Shown: positions 1 to 10,335 of the stretch, piece by piece
Layout: each line of letters starts with the position of its first letter
How positions within the stretch are numbered: position 1 is the first letter of the stretch
NCBI GenBank assembly: GCA_933228675.1
Contig: OW121743.1
Span: 67,656,208-67,720,207, forward strand
Reading direction: 5' to 3'
Length of the DNA: 64,000 nt
From: Stomorhina lunata
Taxonomy: Eukaryota > Arthropoda > Insecta > Diptera > Rhiniidae
Notes under the pieces: model-generated
What the model saw: only the letters and a program-made list of their open reading frames with translations
Told to the model about the DNA's origin: nothing
Database searches by the model: none
Translations under genes and position numbers: made by a program

Positions 1-452
1 TTAATGTAACAATTCTTTTGTTTCAGTGAACAACTTTTTTTTTTGTTGCAAACTTTTCTTAAACTTTCTATTGCTGCTTAAATAATAAATACTTTTATAT
101 AGTTTTTGGTTTCCTTGTTTTTTATTGTTTTTATTGCTTAGAAAATAAGAACAAGAAAATCTGTTTTCTAATGCGAATTGCAATATGAACTTGACATTTA
201 TATTTAAATAAGTTTCTTATTTTTATTTGGAAAACAATTTTTAAAGAAAAATAAAGTTTTGGGTATTTTTTTGCTGTTAAACAAGGAAGTACTTAATATA
301 TTTCAAATTGCTAAAGGGAATTTTTAATGATGAGAATAAAATTGTACTAGCATATTAGAATGTCACAAAAATAAATGGCACAATTTTTTTGTGGAATTAC
401 ATTTTTTTTTGGTTCAAGTGAATTCAATTTTTTCAACTTAAATTTTTTTAAG
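1..452. other. AT-rich non-coding sequence, nothing recognised
   Basis: The stretch is poly-T/A-rich with no convincing coding frame. A short minus-strand open frame at the left edge is low complexity (Asn/Lys/Ser-rich) and has no recognisable motif. No RNA gene or repeat boundary was seen before the inverted repeat that starts at 453. Confidence 0.6.
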
Positions 453-705
453 AATTTTTTTTGGTCATAACCCAGCAAAACTTTTCATTACCAAATAATG
501 AGTTAAACAGCTAAACTATTAAACACGAACTACTTACTCATTCACTGTTTAAATCATTACATTAACATGGGGATGTCATTGGAGGCAAGTACTTACCAAT
601 TGCAGAAAAGTAATGAATTGGGAAAGCAATTGGAAAACAACAACAAAAACTTTTGTTTTATTTAAAAAAAACATATTTTTAAACGAAATACAATTTTTTT
701 GTATG

Positions 706-771
706 CCCATGGGGGCTCGAACCCAGAACCCTACGACTGCTAGGCGGAGACTCTTCCACTGAGCTACTTCA
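706..771 (-). ncRNA. tRNA-like sequence (tRNA pseudogene or tRNA-derived SINE head)
   Basis: On the minus strand the sequence reads as a tRNA 5' half with an A-box-like stretch (TAGCTCAGTGGAAGAG) followed about 35 bases later by a B box (GGTTCGAGCCC). This is the spacing of an internal RNA polymerase III promoter. The D arm can pair GCTC with GAGT. The T stem closes with only three good pairs and the acceptor stem is not convincing, so this is a decayed tRNA or a tRNA-derived SINE head, not a functional tRNA gene. The anticodon cannot be assigned safely. Confidence 0.55.
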
Positions 772-1629
772 TATGTTGAAAACTTAGCAGCTTATAATTA
801 ATATATACAATTTTTACTTTTAGATCCAAAATCATGTGAAATTAACTTTGTTTTCCCTGATTTTTTTGCTTTGTTGTAATTTTTGGAAAAATATTTATAC
901 AGGATTTTTTGTAAACGTTTAATAATAGTAAACAATAAAGAAGTTTTTTTTAAATTATTTTAAAACTTAAACAATTTAAATCTTCCTTTTTGTATAAGTT
1001 TTTATATAACATTGACTTTTACTTACTTTAATGGCCTATAGTTACAACCTGATAAGGTCAAAGTTCGATCATATTTCAGACTTCCGTGGACTTTGATCTT
1101 GTGCAAATATTCTACAATTTTATAGGCCAAGCATTGAAAAATGTTCCTCTTCTTGGTCATTCCATTGAAGTTTCGGACGTCTCCTTCTAAGGTTAGTTGG
1201 TGGGACATTTTTATTCTAAATTTATCCTTTTTATAGTAATTGTTTTTTCCAAGAGTGGGTTACTAGCCCGTTGTCCTAACCCATTTTTATCGATCTTATG
1301 GAACAGCCCTCGGTACATGTTAGCTCACTACATTAAGGGGTGTTAAGCTAGTTCCCCGGGTGATAACACGAGGAGGTCAGTGTCCACAGTTGAGATAAAG
1401 GATGGCCAAGGTATGTCTGGGCTTACCAAGTTAAGATCAATCAGAACCGTGTTTGGTGTCCAACATCCCCTATACAATCAAAAATGACTCACGATGGTAA
1501 TTTTTCATTACCGTGTCTTAGTTTTTAATTTTTTTTTACAGAAGGTAATATTTAAGTTCTTAAAATTCAAAAATCATTTAAAAAGACTTTTTTTAATAAA
1601 AAAAATTTAAAAAAAAATTTTTGGTCTTG

Positions 1630-1650
1630 GTGGGATTCGAACCCGGGCAA
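1630..1650 (-). ncRNA. Second tRNA T-arm / B-box-like sequence
   Basis: On the minus strand the motif GGTTCGAATCC, a consensus pol III B box, is followed by CACCAAGACC. No matching A box or complete cloverleaf was seen upstream. It may be the remnant of a second tRNA-derived piece inside the same inverted-repeat element. Confidence 0.4.
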
Positions 1651-1814
1651 TTCAGTTCAAATTACCATTTTAATTACAAATAAGTACTTCTGTAATAACT
1701 TATTAGTTATTCGGAGTGTATGTTGTAGTCATTACAAGGTAACAAATTACTAGAGTACTTGCTATTACCAAAGTTTTGCTGGGAAGTTGCGACTTATGAC
1801 CAAAAAAAATTTGA

Positions 1815-3347
1815 AGTTTTTCTATAGAAAAACACTTTTTTTGTTACACTAACACTTTTTCCATAGAAAAACTGTTATGCTAACAATTTTTCTATAGAAA
1901 AACTGTTATGCTAACAATTTTTCTATAGAAAAACTGTTATACTAAACATGTTTCTATAAAAAACTGTTATACTAATAACTTTTCTCTAGAAAAACTGTTA
2001 AAATCACAATTTGTCTATAGAAAAACTGTAATACTAACAATTTAGCTATAGAACAACTGTTATACTAAAACTTTTTCTATAGAAAAACTGTTATACTAAA
2101 ACTTTTTCTGTAGAAAAACTATTATACTTACAATGTTTCTATAGAAAACTGTTATATTAACAATTTCTCTATAGAAAAACTGTTTTCTAGAAAAACAATT
2201 TTTCTATAGAAAAACTGTTATACTAACAATTTTTCTATAGAAAAACTGTTATAGTAACAATTTTTCTATAGAAAAACTGTTTAACTAACAATTTTTCTAT
2301 AGAAAAACTGTTATACTAACAATTTTTCTAAAGAAAAGCTGTTATATTAATAATTTTTCTATAGAAAATCTGTTATACTAACAATTTTTCTATAGAAAAA
2401 CTATTATACTAACCATTTTTCTATAGAAAAACTGTTATACTAAATATTTTTCTATAAAATAAATGTTATACTAACAATTTTTCTATAGAAAAACTGTTAT
2501 ACTAACAATTTTTTATAAAAATTCTGTTATACTTACAAATTTTCTATAGAAAAACTGTTATACTAACAAATTTTCTATAGAAAAACTGTTATACTAACAA
2601 ATTTTTTATAGAAAAACTGTTATACTAACAATTTTTCTATAGACAAACTGTTGTACTAAAAGTTTTTCTATAGAAAAACTGTTATACCAATAATTTTTTA
2701 TAGGAAAACTGTTATACCAATTTTTATATAAAATAACTGTTATGTTAATAATTTTTCTATGGAAAAACTGTTATACCAACAATTTTTCTACCGAAGAACT
2801 GTTATGCTAACAATTTTTCTATAGAAGAACTGTTATACTAACTAGTTTTCAAAAGAAAAAGGTTATAGTAGCAATTTTTCTATAGAGAAACTGTTATAGT
2901 ATCAATTTTCTATAGAGAAACTGTTATACTAACAATTTTTATATAGAAAAACTGTTATACTAACAATTTTTCTATAGAAAAACTGTTACACTAACAATTT
3001 TTTTTTATAGATAAACAGTTATACTATTAATTTTTTTTATAGAAAAACTGATATACTAACAATCTTTTTACATAAAAACTATTATACTAACAATTTTTCT
3101 ATAGAAAAACTTTTATACTAACACTTTTTCTATATAAAAACTGTTATGCTAACACTTTTTAAATAGAAAAATTGTTATATTAACACTTTTTCTATAAAAA
3201 AAAACTGTTATATCAACACTTTGTCTATAGAAAAACTGTTATACTAACACCTTTTCTATAGAAAACTGTTATACTAACAACTTTTCTATAGAAAAACTGT
3301 TATACTAACAATTTTTCTATAGAAAAACTGTTATATTAGTATAACAG
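1815..3347. repeat. 31-bp satellite array, CTGTTATACTAACAA subtype
   Basis: About 48 tandem units with a period near 31 bp. Each has the palindrome TTTTTCTATAGAAAAA followed by the variable half CTGTTATACTAACAA. Units differ by scattered substitutions and 1-3 bp indels. Short open frames here are repeat artefacts. Confidence 0.95.
3328..3347. repeat. Hairpin at the end of the satellite array
   Basis: CTGTTATATTAGTATAACAG is a perfect 8-bp stem with a 4-base loop. It consists of the satellite variable half followed by its own reverse complement, so the last half unit is inverted. Confidence 0.7.
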
Positions 3348-4377
3348 AATAATTTTCTATTAAAATTTTTCATTTAAAAAAAATTCTTTACTACAATTTC
3401 TCTTCTGTTCAACTAAATCCTAGTACTTTTCAATCATTACCTTTTTCTGCAAAGTTAAACATTTTTTTTTTATTAAAAAACTTTCAAGTGCAATTGAAAC
3501 ATTTTCAATATCGACCAACAAAAAAGCTTTAACACAAAACCACTGAGATAAAGGTAAATTCCATAAAAAAGTAACAAAGGAAAACAAAATTTGTACTTAA
3601 CAGTTTATATAAAAACCAAGTCATGTTTTCCAAAAAATGTTCCCCTTAAGTTTCTTTTCAATGACAACTGCCAGATACTCGTATACAAATCGAATTCAGC
3701 TGCAAAATATCATAAATCAAAAATAAAAATTTAATGAAATGAAAATTCATAAAGTTAATCTAAACCCAACAAGACAAAAATACCCAGAAATGGAAACACT
3801 TTACGATTTTATAAGGGGAAAAAACAGAAGAAGTGATAGAAATTTATTGATATTCATTTTAAGTAGCTAATAAATATAGAAGAAGAAAATATATAGAAAT
3901 ATGGAAAAGGAAAAAATAAATTGGTGTCTGTTGGTCTCAGTACCATAATAATAACATAAATTTACATATTTTTCACTGTTTTCCATGTGCGTGTATTTGT
4001 GCATTTACTTAAGTATTCGTGAGCTGGCGTTAAAAGCAACACATCCTTATTTAAACAATGATACGCATCCTTAGTTGTTAGATGAAGATTTAAAGTGAAA
4101 ATATTATAAATGTTACAAGCACACGCAGGACATTTTTGTAGCACTTCAAGTAGAGGATAAAATTCGAGCATTTCCTATTTTAGCATTCCATTTTTTTAAA
4201 TAAGAAATATTTTTCAAGTGCTTTAGAGTAGGAAGGGACTATTTGGGAAATGTGAATGCCAAATCAGATACACTATTAACAGTTTTAATACATACATACA
4301 TATATATTTTTTTTAAATAATTGGTGATACGAGTATAACAATTAATCCATATAACTATTTTTTATATACAAGTTATT
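3348..4377. other. Unique AT-rich sequence without a recognised gene
   Basis: No satellite periodicity is seen here. The longest open frame (3962-4171, minus, 69 codons) shows no recognised motif, and I do not call it a gene. Several A-rich runs and TATATA stretches are present. Confidence 0.55.
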
Positions 4378-5952
4378 TTACATTGAAAATTTTTATAGAA
4401 AGTCTTTAACGTTAAAAATTATTCCATACAAAACTTTTACAGTAAAAACTTTTCTAAGAAAAACCTTTTACTCTAAATTTTTTTATAAAAAAGCTTTTAT
4501 ATCAAAAATTGTTTTTAAAAAACATTTTTATATCATTTTTCTTTAGAAAAACTCTTACATAAAACTATTTTTATAGAAAAATTTTTACGATAAAATTTTT
4601 TATATAGAAAAAATTTAAAAATTTTTATTATCAAAAATCTTTCAGTAGAAAAACATTTCCATTAAAATTTGAAAAAAAATTTTATTCAACATTTTTTTCC
4701 ATAGAAAAACTTTTACGTTGAAAGTCGTAAGTTCGGGCTTAAGTTCATGGCATAAATGATTTTTCAAATTTATAAAACTTTGGTGCTAAAAACAATGGAA
4801 AAATTGAATAGTTTTCTTTAGAACCATTCTCGCATTCATAATTTTTCTTTAGAAAAACTTTTACATCAAAAATTTTTCAATAGAAAAACTTTAACATCAA
4901 AAATTTTTTTATAGAAAAACTTTTACATCAAAAATTTTTTTATAGAAAAACTTTAACATCAAAAATTTTTCTATTGAAAAACTTTTACATCAAAAATTTT
5001 TCTATAGAAAAACTTTTACGTCAAAAATTTTTTATAGAAAAACTTTTACAATAAAATTTTTTCTATAGAGAAACTTTTTCATTAAAAATGTTTCTATGAA
5101 TTTTTTACATTAAAAATTTGTCTATGGAAAATCTTCTACATCCAAAAAAAAACTTTTTTACATTAAGAATTTTTCTTTAAAAAAATTTTACATCAAAAAT
5201 GTTTCTATAGAAAAACTTTTATATCAAAAAATGTGTTTTATAGAAAAGCTTTTCCATCAAAAATGTTTCTATGGAAAAAGTTTTACATAACAAATTTGTA
5301 TATAGAAATGCTTTTATACCAAAAATGTTGATACTGAAAAGCTTTCATATAAAAAAAAACATTAAAAAAAGTTTCTAAAAAAAAACTTATAAACAATTTT
5401 TCTACATCGAAACTTTTTCTATAGAAAAAATTTTAAATAGAAAATGTTCTATAGAAAAACTTTTACAACAAAAGTTGTTCTATAGAAAAGCTTTTGCATA
5501 AAAAATTCTTCTATAGAAAAGCTCTTATATAAAAAATTTATATGAAAAATTTTGCTATACAAAAACTCAAAAATTTTTCTATGGAAAAACTTTGATATGA
5601 AAAGCTTTTCTTTAGAAAAACTTTGACATCAAAAGTTTTCTATAGAAAATCTTTGACATCAAAAGTTTTTCTATAGAAAATCTTTGACATCAAAAGTTTT
5701 TCTATAGAAAAAATTTCATATCTACAATTTTTCTATAGAAAACCTTTCACATCAAAAGTTTTTCTATAGAAAAATTTTCACATCAAAAGTTTTTCTATAG
5801 AAAAATGTTCACATCAAAAGTTTTTCTATAGAAAAACTTTCACATCAAAAGTTTTTTACAGAAAAACTTTCACATCAAAAGTTTTTCTATAGAAAAACTT
5901 TCACACCAAAAGTTTTTCTATAGAAAAACTTTCACACCAAAAGTTTTTCTAG
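4378..5952. repeat. 31-bp satellite array, CTTTTACATCAAAAA subtype (left part)
   Basis: Tandem units pair TTTTTCTATAGAAAAA with the variable half CTTTTACATCAAAAA, shifting to CTTTCACATCAAAAG near the right end. The left third is degenerate and interrupted around 4720-4850 by non-repeat sequence. The array is split at 5952/5953 by a LINE insertion and resumes at 9301 in the same orientation. Confidence 0.93.
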
Positions 5953-8900
5953 ATTAGATTTTAGATTAGAATTCTTTATTTATCTTTTTTCATATATCGT
6001 TATAAACTTTTCTTATACATACTTATAAACTTAATAATAAAGAATATACAGCATGGTTTTAAACCGTCTGCTGGAAAAGTTGGGTTTTATATATTTTGCT
6101 ATTTTGATTTGTTTTTAAAAGTTAAATTCCATTATTAACATTTTTCTATATTTCAATGCGATTTTTACATAATTATACAGACTTAGCCAATTAGTATCTT
6201 CACCTCCATTTAGTATGTTAATTACTTCAAGATCTGTTAACGTTGTTTGATGTAGGTAACGTAATCTTATATTATTTAAAACAGGACATTTACCAATAAA
6301 ATGATATATTGTTTCAACTTCATTCAAATTGCATAAGGAACATATTCTGGAAGATCCTTCTCTATACTGGTTGCCATTTAACCAAAAAAGATCTCCCCTT
6401 GCCTTAATGATGTATGATATTTGATCCTGATTGTACATTTCGTTGCAATAAGTTGGGCCTTTTGTATGGTCTAAGTGTTTATAAATCCTTTGTTGGCTGT
6501 TTTGAGCTTTCAATATTTGATCTCGATATATGAGAGATTTCATACATTCTAATAATATTTTACAGACATTTTTCCAAATTTCTTTATTTTGATGTATATT
6601 TGAGTGTTCTATGCCATAATCTTGCAAATTATTTTTAAATTCTTTGAACCAATAGATTTTCTTCGCTACAATAAATTTTGATAACCTGTGAGGCAGTCTT
6701 CCATGGTCATACTCGAACAAAGTTCTTAAAATATATTGAAGATGTAGACTATATGTGTAAATATGACCTTTTTCTTGGCCTGTTTCCAAAGATATCACAT
6801 AATTTGGGGTATTATCTGGCAGGTTAAGAATTCGTTTGGTGAAGTAACGTTGTAGCTTATCAATATCTTCAAACCACGAATATCCCCAAACTTGTGCACC
6901 ATAACATTGTATCGACCTGCACACTGCCAAATACATCCTCCATTTTGCCTTGAGAGTTATCTCCTTCTTATTAACAAAATGTTTCCAAGTTGAATTTATT
7001 GCGGCTTTGGCTGCGTCATTCTTGAAATTAAGGTGTTGAGTATATGACATTTTTGGGGTTAATAACATTCCTAAGTACTTATATTCAGACACAATTCTTA
7101 TTGTATCCCCTTTAAATGTCCATTTTTCTTTCGATCCAACCTTACCACCTTTTCTGAATATCATGATTTCAGACTTCGTGAGGTTAACCTCCATACCCCA
7201 TATGCGACAATATTCTTCTAGGTTATTGATCATTTTTTGTAAAGTATGCATATCATCCGCTAGAATGACAATATCATCGGCATACATCAATACCCTAATA
7301 TTTATACCATTAATATATAAACCACCACTCAAATGTTCATGAATGTCATTTAAATACAGTGCAAATAACAGTGGGGAAAATAAACACCCTTGTTTGACTC
7401 CCGAACGTGTGTCAAAGTATTTTGAGAACTCAGTACCAGTCCACACTGCAGATTGCGTATTTTGATAGACTTTTTCAATGAAATTTACTATTTTGGATGA
7501 AATGCCTAACTGATTAAGCTTGAAGATAAGCAATTTTCTTGGTACCCGATCAAAGGCCGCTTTAAAATCGACAAAAAATGCATAAACTTTCTTGTTTTCT
7601 GAAAATTTTATATTTACTATAGCGGATAGGTTATAAACATTGTCTATTGTGGAGTATCCTTTACGAAAGCCTGCCTGGTATTCGTTTAATATCTGATTTT
7701 CATTTGACCATTCTGATATTCTTTCATGGATCATTCCCATCATAATTTTTGCCACACAATTCATAAAAGATATCCCTCGATAATTTTCTGGAAGGTTAAC
7801 ATCGCCTTTTTTATAGATAGGAAATATAATATTTTTTTGAAAAGTTGAATAAGTACAACGACCATTTAATATTTGAGTGTACGCATTACACAGAGCTTCT
7901 AGGTAATCATCACTTGCATGCATGAAAAATTCGTACGGGATTCGATCTTCACCTGGTGCTTTGTTTATTTTACATTTGGATAATTGTTTCTTTATTTCTT
8001 GAAGGCTAAAATGGGCATCAAGTTGATCATTATCTATAAGATTTGCTGCATAGCTTATTTGCATCGAATAGACGGTAGGATTCAACAGACTATTAAAATA
8101 CTCTCGAAAATTTTCGGCATTTATTACACACCCAATATTCGTTTCTTGCTGCCGTATTTCCCTTGCGAGTGCCCACCATTGTTTACTATCATTAACCGTA
8201 CCCAGTTGAATTTCTATACTTTTATAATATTCGTTTCTTTTTATTTTACAGAGGTTTTGAAATCGTGCCTTTTCTTGTGTGTACTGTATTTTTTCAGATG
8301 TTGTCCCTAATTTTCGATATTTTTTTAATGCATTCATTGATTTATCTCTGGCTTTTTTACATTCATTGTCGAACCATTTATTTTTGAACACTATTTTATT
8401 TTTATTTTCTCTTGGTGGTGAATATGCTTGTAAAATTAAATTGTTAAGATCAGTAAGATCAAAATCTGGCTTTTGTTCTTTGAGTGTACTTAAATTGTTG
8501 TTTAATTTCTGATTAAAATTTGCACAATTTTGAGGGTTCCATTTTAATTTTGGTAACAAGTTCATTTTTTTTGGCTCAAAGTGATTGCTTTCTGCTGTAA
8601 TCATTAGCTTTATCGGTAAATGGTCTGACCATATACATTCCTCTACCTCAAAGCTGTCAACTAAATTAAGCGTATCCACTGATATGGCACAAAGATCATT
8701 TACCGAACTTCCAGCGGTGCTAACAAAAGTAAATTCTCCATCTCCGTCTCCCAAAGTTCTTCCATTTACTATCACCAAACCGAAATCGTTACAAAACTCT
8801 AGAAATTTTTTTCCATTAGAGTTTATTACTTTATCTTTTGATTTTCTCATAGCTAAGCCTGCTGGGAATAATGCTTCTACATTCCTGTCTAGTTGTTGTT

Positions 8901-9302
8901 TTTCTTCACCTATTCTTACATTTACATCTCCCATAACTATTGGATTTTCCACTTCGTTCGACTGCATAAATTGCTTGAAGATATTAAATTCAAACTCCCA
9001 GTTTGCGCCTCTTATATATACCGGGATTATTGTAAGCTCAAAAGCATTATTCTTTAGAAAGATCATATGAAAATTATCATAGGTTTTAAATTCATAATTT
9101 ATACCAATGTCTTTTAAATATTTTTTAACTCCACATACATAACCGCCAATACCTCTTCCATACCTATTATTTCGTGTCGCTGGTTTCCAAATAGTATCGA
9201 ATTTTTTAAATTTTTGCTCAACGTTTTTTATATTTTTCTCTTCTACGTGAGTCTCTATTAGTATAAAAATGTCGTGTTGCTCTACATACTTAATACATAC
9301 TT
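5953..9302 (-). mobile_element. 5'-truncated non-LTR retrotransposon (LINE) inserted in satellite
   Basis: The element lies on the minus strand between two halves of one satellite array. Its 3' end (5953-6114) is a short UTR with an AATAAAGAA poly(A)-signal-like motif and an AGATTAGA repeat tail. Its 5' end stops abruptly inside the endonuclease domain at about 9300, the normal product of incomplete reverse transcription. The left flank ends ...TTTTTCT and the right flank resumes TTTTCTATAG, so a duplication of about 6 bp (TTTTCT) is compatible, although satellite sequence makes this ambiguous. No ORF1/gag is present. Confidence 0.9.
6115..9300 (-). CDS. LINE ORF2 polyprotein: AP endonuclease and reverse transcriptase (5'-incomplete)
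   Basis: The frame is uninterrupted from 9300 to the stop at 6115. The first in-frame Met is at 9066, but 78 further in-frame codons upstream encode the start of an apurinic endonuclease-like domain, including an ILIETH motif with the likely catalytic Glu. Counting from the internal Met, endonuclease motifs continue with GDVN (46-49) and the SDH catalytic His (147-149). The reverse transcriptase follows with FVDFKAAFD (498-506), GVKQGCLFSPLL (about 556-567) and the YADD active site (595-598). A C-terminal C-x2-C-x9-H-x4-C zinc knuckle uses C909, C912, H922 and C927. No RNase H motif was seen. This layout is normal for jockey-superfamily or related LINEs; I cannot fix the clade by eye. With the N-terminus missing the copy is presumably dead, but the lack of stops implies recent insertion. 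Confidence 0.93.
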   Translation of the reverse strand, partial: VCIKYVEQHDIFILIETHVEEKNIKNVEQKFKKFDTIWKPATRNNRYGRGIGGYVCGVKKYLKDIGINYEFKTYDNFHMIFLKNNAFELTIIPVYIRGANWEFEFNIFKQFMQSNEVENPIVMGDVNVRIGEEKQQLDRNVEALFPAGLAMRKSKDKVINSNGKKFLEFCNDFGLVIVNGRTLGDGDGEFTFVSTAGSSVNDLCAISVDTLNLVDSFEVEECIWSDHLPIKLMITAESNHFEPKKMNLLPKLKWNPQNCANFNQKLNNNLSTLKEQKPDFDLTDLNNLILQAYSPPRENKNKIVFKNKWFDNECKKARDKSMNALKKYRKLGTTSEKIQYTQEKARFQNLCKIKRNEYYKSIEIQLGTVNDSKQWWALAREIRQQETNIGCVINAENFREYFNSLLNPTVYSMQISYAANLIDNDQLDAHFSLQEIKKQLSKCKINKAPGEDRIPYEFFMHASDDYLEALCNAYTQILNGRCTYSTFQKNIIFPIYKKGDVNLPENYRGISFMNCVAKIMMGMIHERISEWSNENQILNEYQAGFRKGYSTIDNVYNLSAIVNIKFSENKKVYAFFVDFKAAFDRVPRKLLIFKLNQLGISSKIVNFIEKVYQNTQSAVWTGTEFSKYFDTRSGVKQGCLFSPLLFALYLNDIHEHLSGGLYINGINIRVLMYADDIVILADDMHTLQKMINNLEEYCRIWGMEVNLTKSEIMIFRKGGKVGSKEKWTFKGDTIRIVSEYKYLGMLLTPKMSYTQHLNFKNDAAKAAINSTWKHFVNKKEITLKAKWRMYLAVCRSIQCYGAQVWGYSWFEDIDKLQRYFTKRILNLPDNTPNYVISLETGQEKGHIYTYSLHLQYILRTLFEYDHGRLPHRLSKFIVAKKIYWFKEFKNNLQDYGIEHSNIHQNKEIWKNVCKILLECMKSLIYRDQILKAQNSQQRIYKHLDHTKGPTYCNEMYNQDQISYIIKARGDLFWLNGNQYREGSSRICSLCNLNEVETIYHFIGKCPVLNNIRLRYLHQTTLTDLEVINILNGGEDTNWLSLYNYVKIALKYRKMLIMEFNF

Positions 9303-10335
9303 TTCTATAGAAAAACTTTCACATAAAAACTTTTTCTATAGAAAAACTTTTACATCAAAAGTTTTTCTATAGAAAAACTTTTACATTAAAAGTTTTTCTA
9401 TAGAAAAACTTTACAACTAAATTTTACATCGAAACTTTTTGAATAGCAAAACCTTTACATCGGAAAAACTACGAAAAAACTTTTACATCAAAACATTTTC
9501 TATAGAAAATCTTTTTCATCAAAATTTTTTCTATAGAAAAACTTTTAAATAAAAATTTTCTCATAGAAAATTTTACGTCAAAAATTTGTTCATAGAAAAA
9601 TTGTATATAAAAAACTATTGTACTGAAAACTTTTACATTAAAAATTTTTCAATTGATGATGTTAAATTTTGATTTAAAAGTTCTTCTACAGAGAAAGTTT
9701 TGATGTAAAAGTTTTCCATAGAAAAAGTTTTGTTGCAAAATAGTTTTGATGTAATTTTTTTATCTTACAAAAAGTGTTAAAATTTCATTTCAAAAATAGC
9801 AAAACTATTACATTAAAGAATTTTCTATAGAAAAATTTTTACTTTAAACATTTTTCTATAGAAAAACGTTGGCATGCAAATTGTTCTATAGAAAAATTTT
9901 TGCATTAAAAATTTGTGTATTGAAAGGTTTAGCATTAAAAATTTTTCAGTAGAAAAACTTTTACATCAAAATTTTTTTCATAGAAAAAAATTTAATTCAA
10001 AAAAATTTTTAAAGAAAAACTATTACAATACAAATTTCATTGTAGAAAAACTTTTACACCAGCATTTGTCTACAGAAAACGTTTACATCTAAGATTTTTC
10101 TATAGAAAAACTTTTGCATTTAAAACTTTTGTATAGAATAACTTTTGCATTAAAATTTTTCTATAGAAAAACTTTTGTATTTAAACTTATATATTAAAAA
10201 CTTTTACATTAAAAATTTTTCTATAGAAAAACTTTTGCATTACAAATTTTTCTATAAAAAACTTTTGCATTTAAAATCTTTCTTAAAATTTTTTATAGAA
10301 TATAAAAATTTTTCCATAGAAAAAAAATTTTTTCT
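9301..10335. repeat. 31-bp satellite array, CTTTTACATCAAAAA subtype (right part)
   Basis: This continues the array cut by the LINE, with the same subtype and orientation at the junction. A stretch at about 9655-9770 reads in the opposite orientation (GATGTAAAAGTTTT order). Units degenerate toward the right. Confidence 0.9.

Larger units (their letters stand above)
453..1811. mobile_element. Inverted-repeat element (about 1.36 kb) with internal tRNA-like sequences
   Basis: The segment is bounded by two stacked inverted repeats. An 18-bp perfect outer repeat (AATTTTTTTTGGTCATAA at 453-470, its reverse complement at 1794-1811) encloses an inner 14-bp repeat (CCCAGCAAAACTTT at 471-484, its complement at 1770-1783). 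On the right, 10 extra bases separate the two. Inside, both ends are rich in ATTACC/GGTAAT motifs. A tRNA-like sequence lies at 706-771 and a second T-arm-like sequence at 1630-1650. I see no transposase; the 61-codon minus-strand frame at 1023-1208 has no recognised domain. It looks like a non-autonomous DNA element (MITE or foldback type) that carries or captured tRNA-derived sequence. The superfamily is not identified because no clean direct target duplication was found. Confidence 0.6.

Noticed and set aside
706..771. Functional tRNA gene
   Set aside because: A and B boxes are present, but the T stem has only three good pairs and the acceptor stem does not pair. It is treated as a pseudogene or SINE head.
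8585..9070. 161-codon plus-strand frame over the LINE endonuclease (also 7984-8512 plus)
   Set aside because: Antisense shadows of the LINE ORF2 coding strand.
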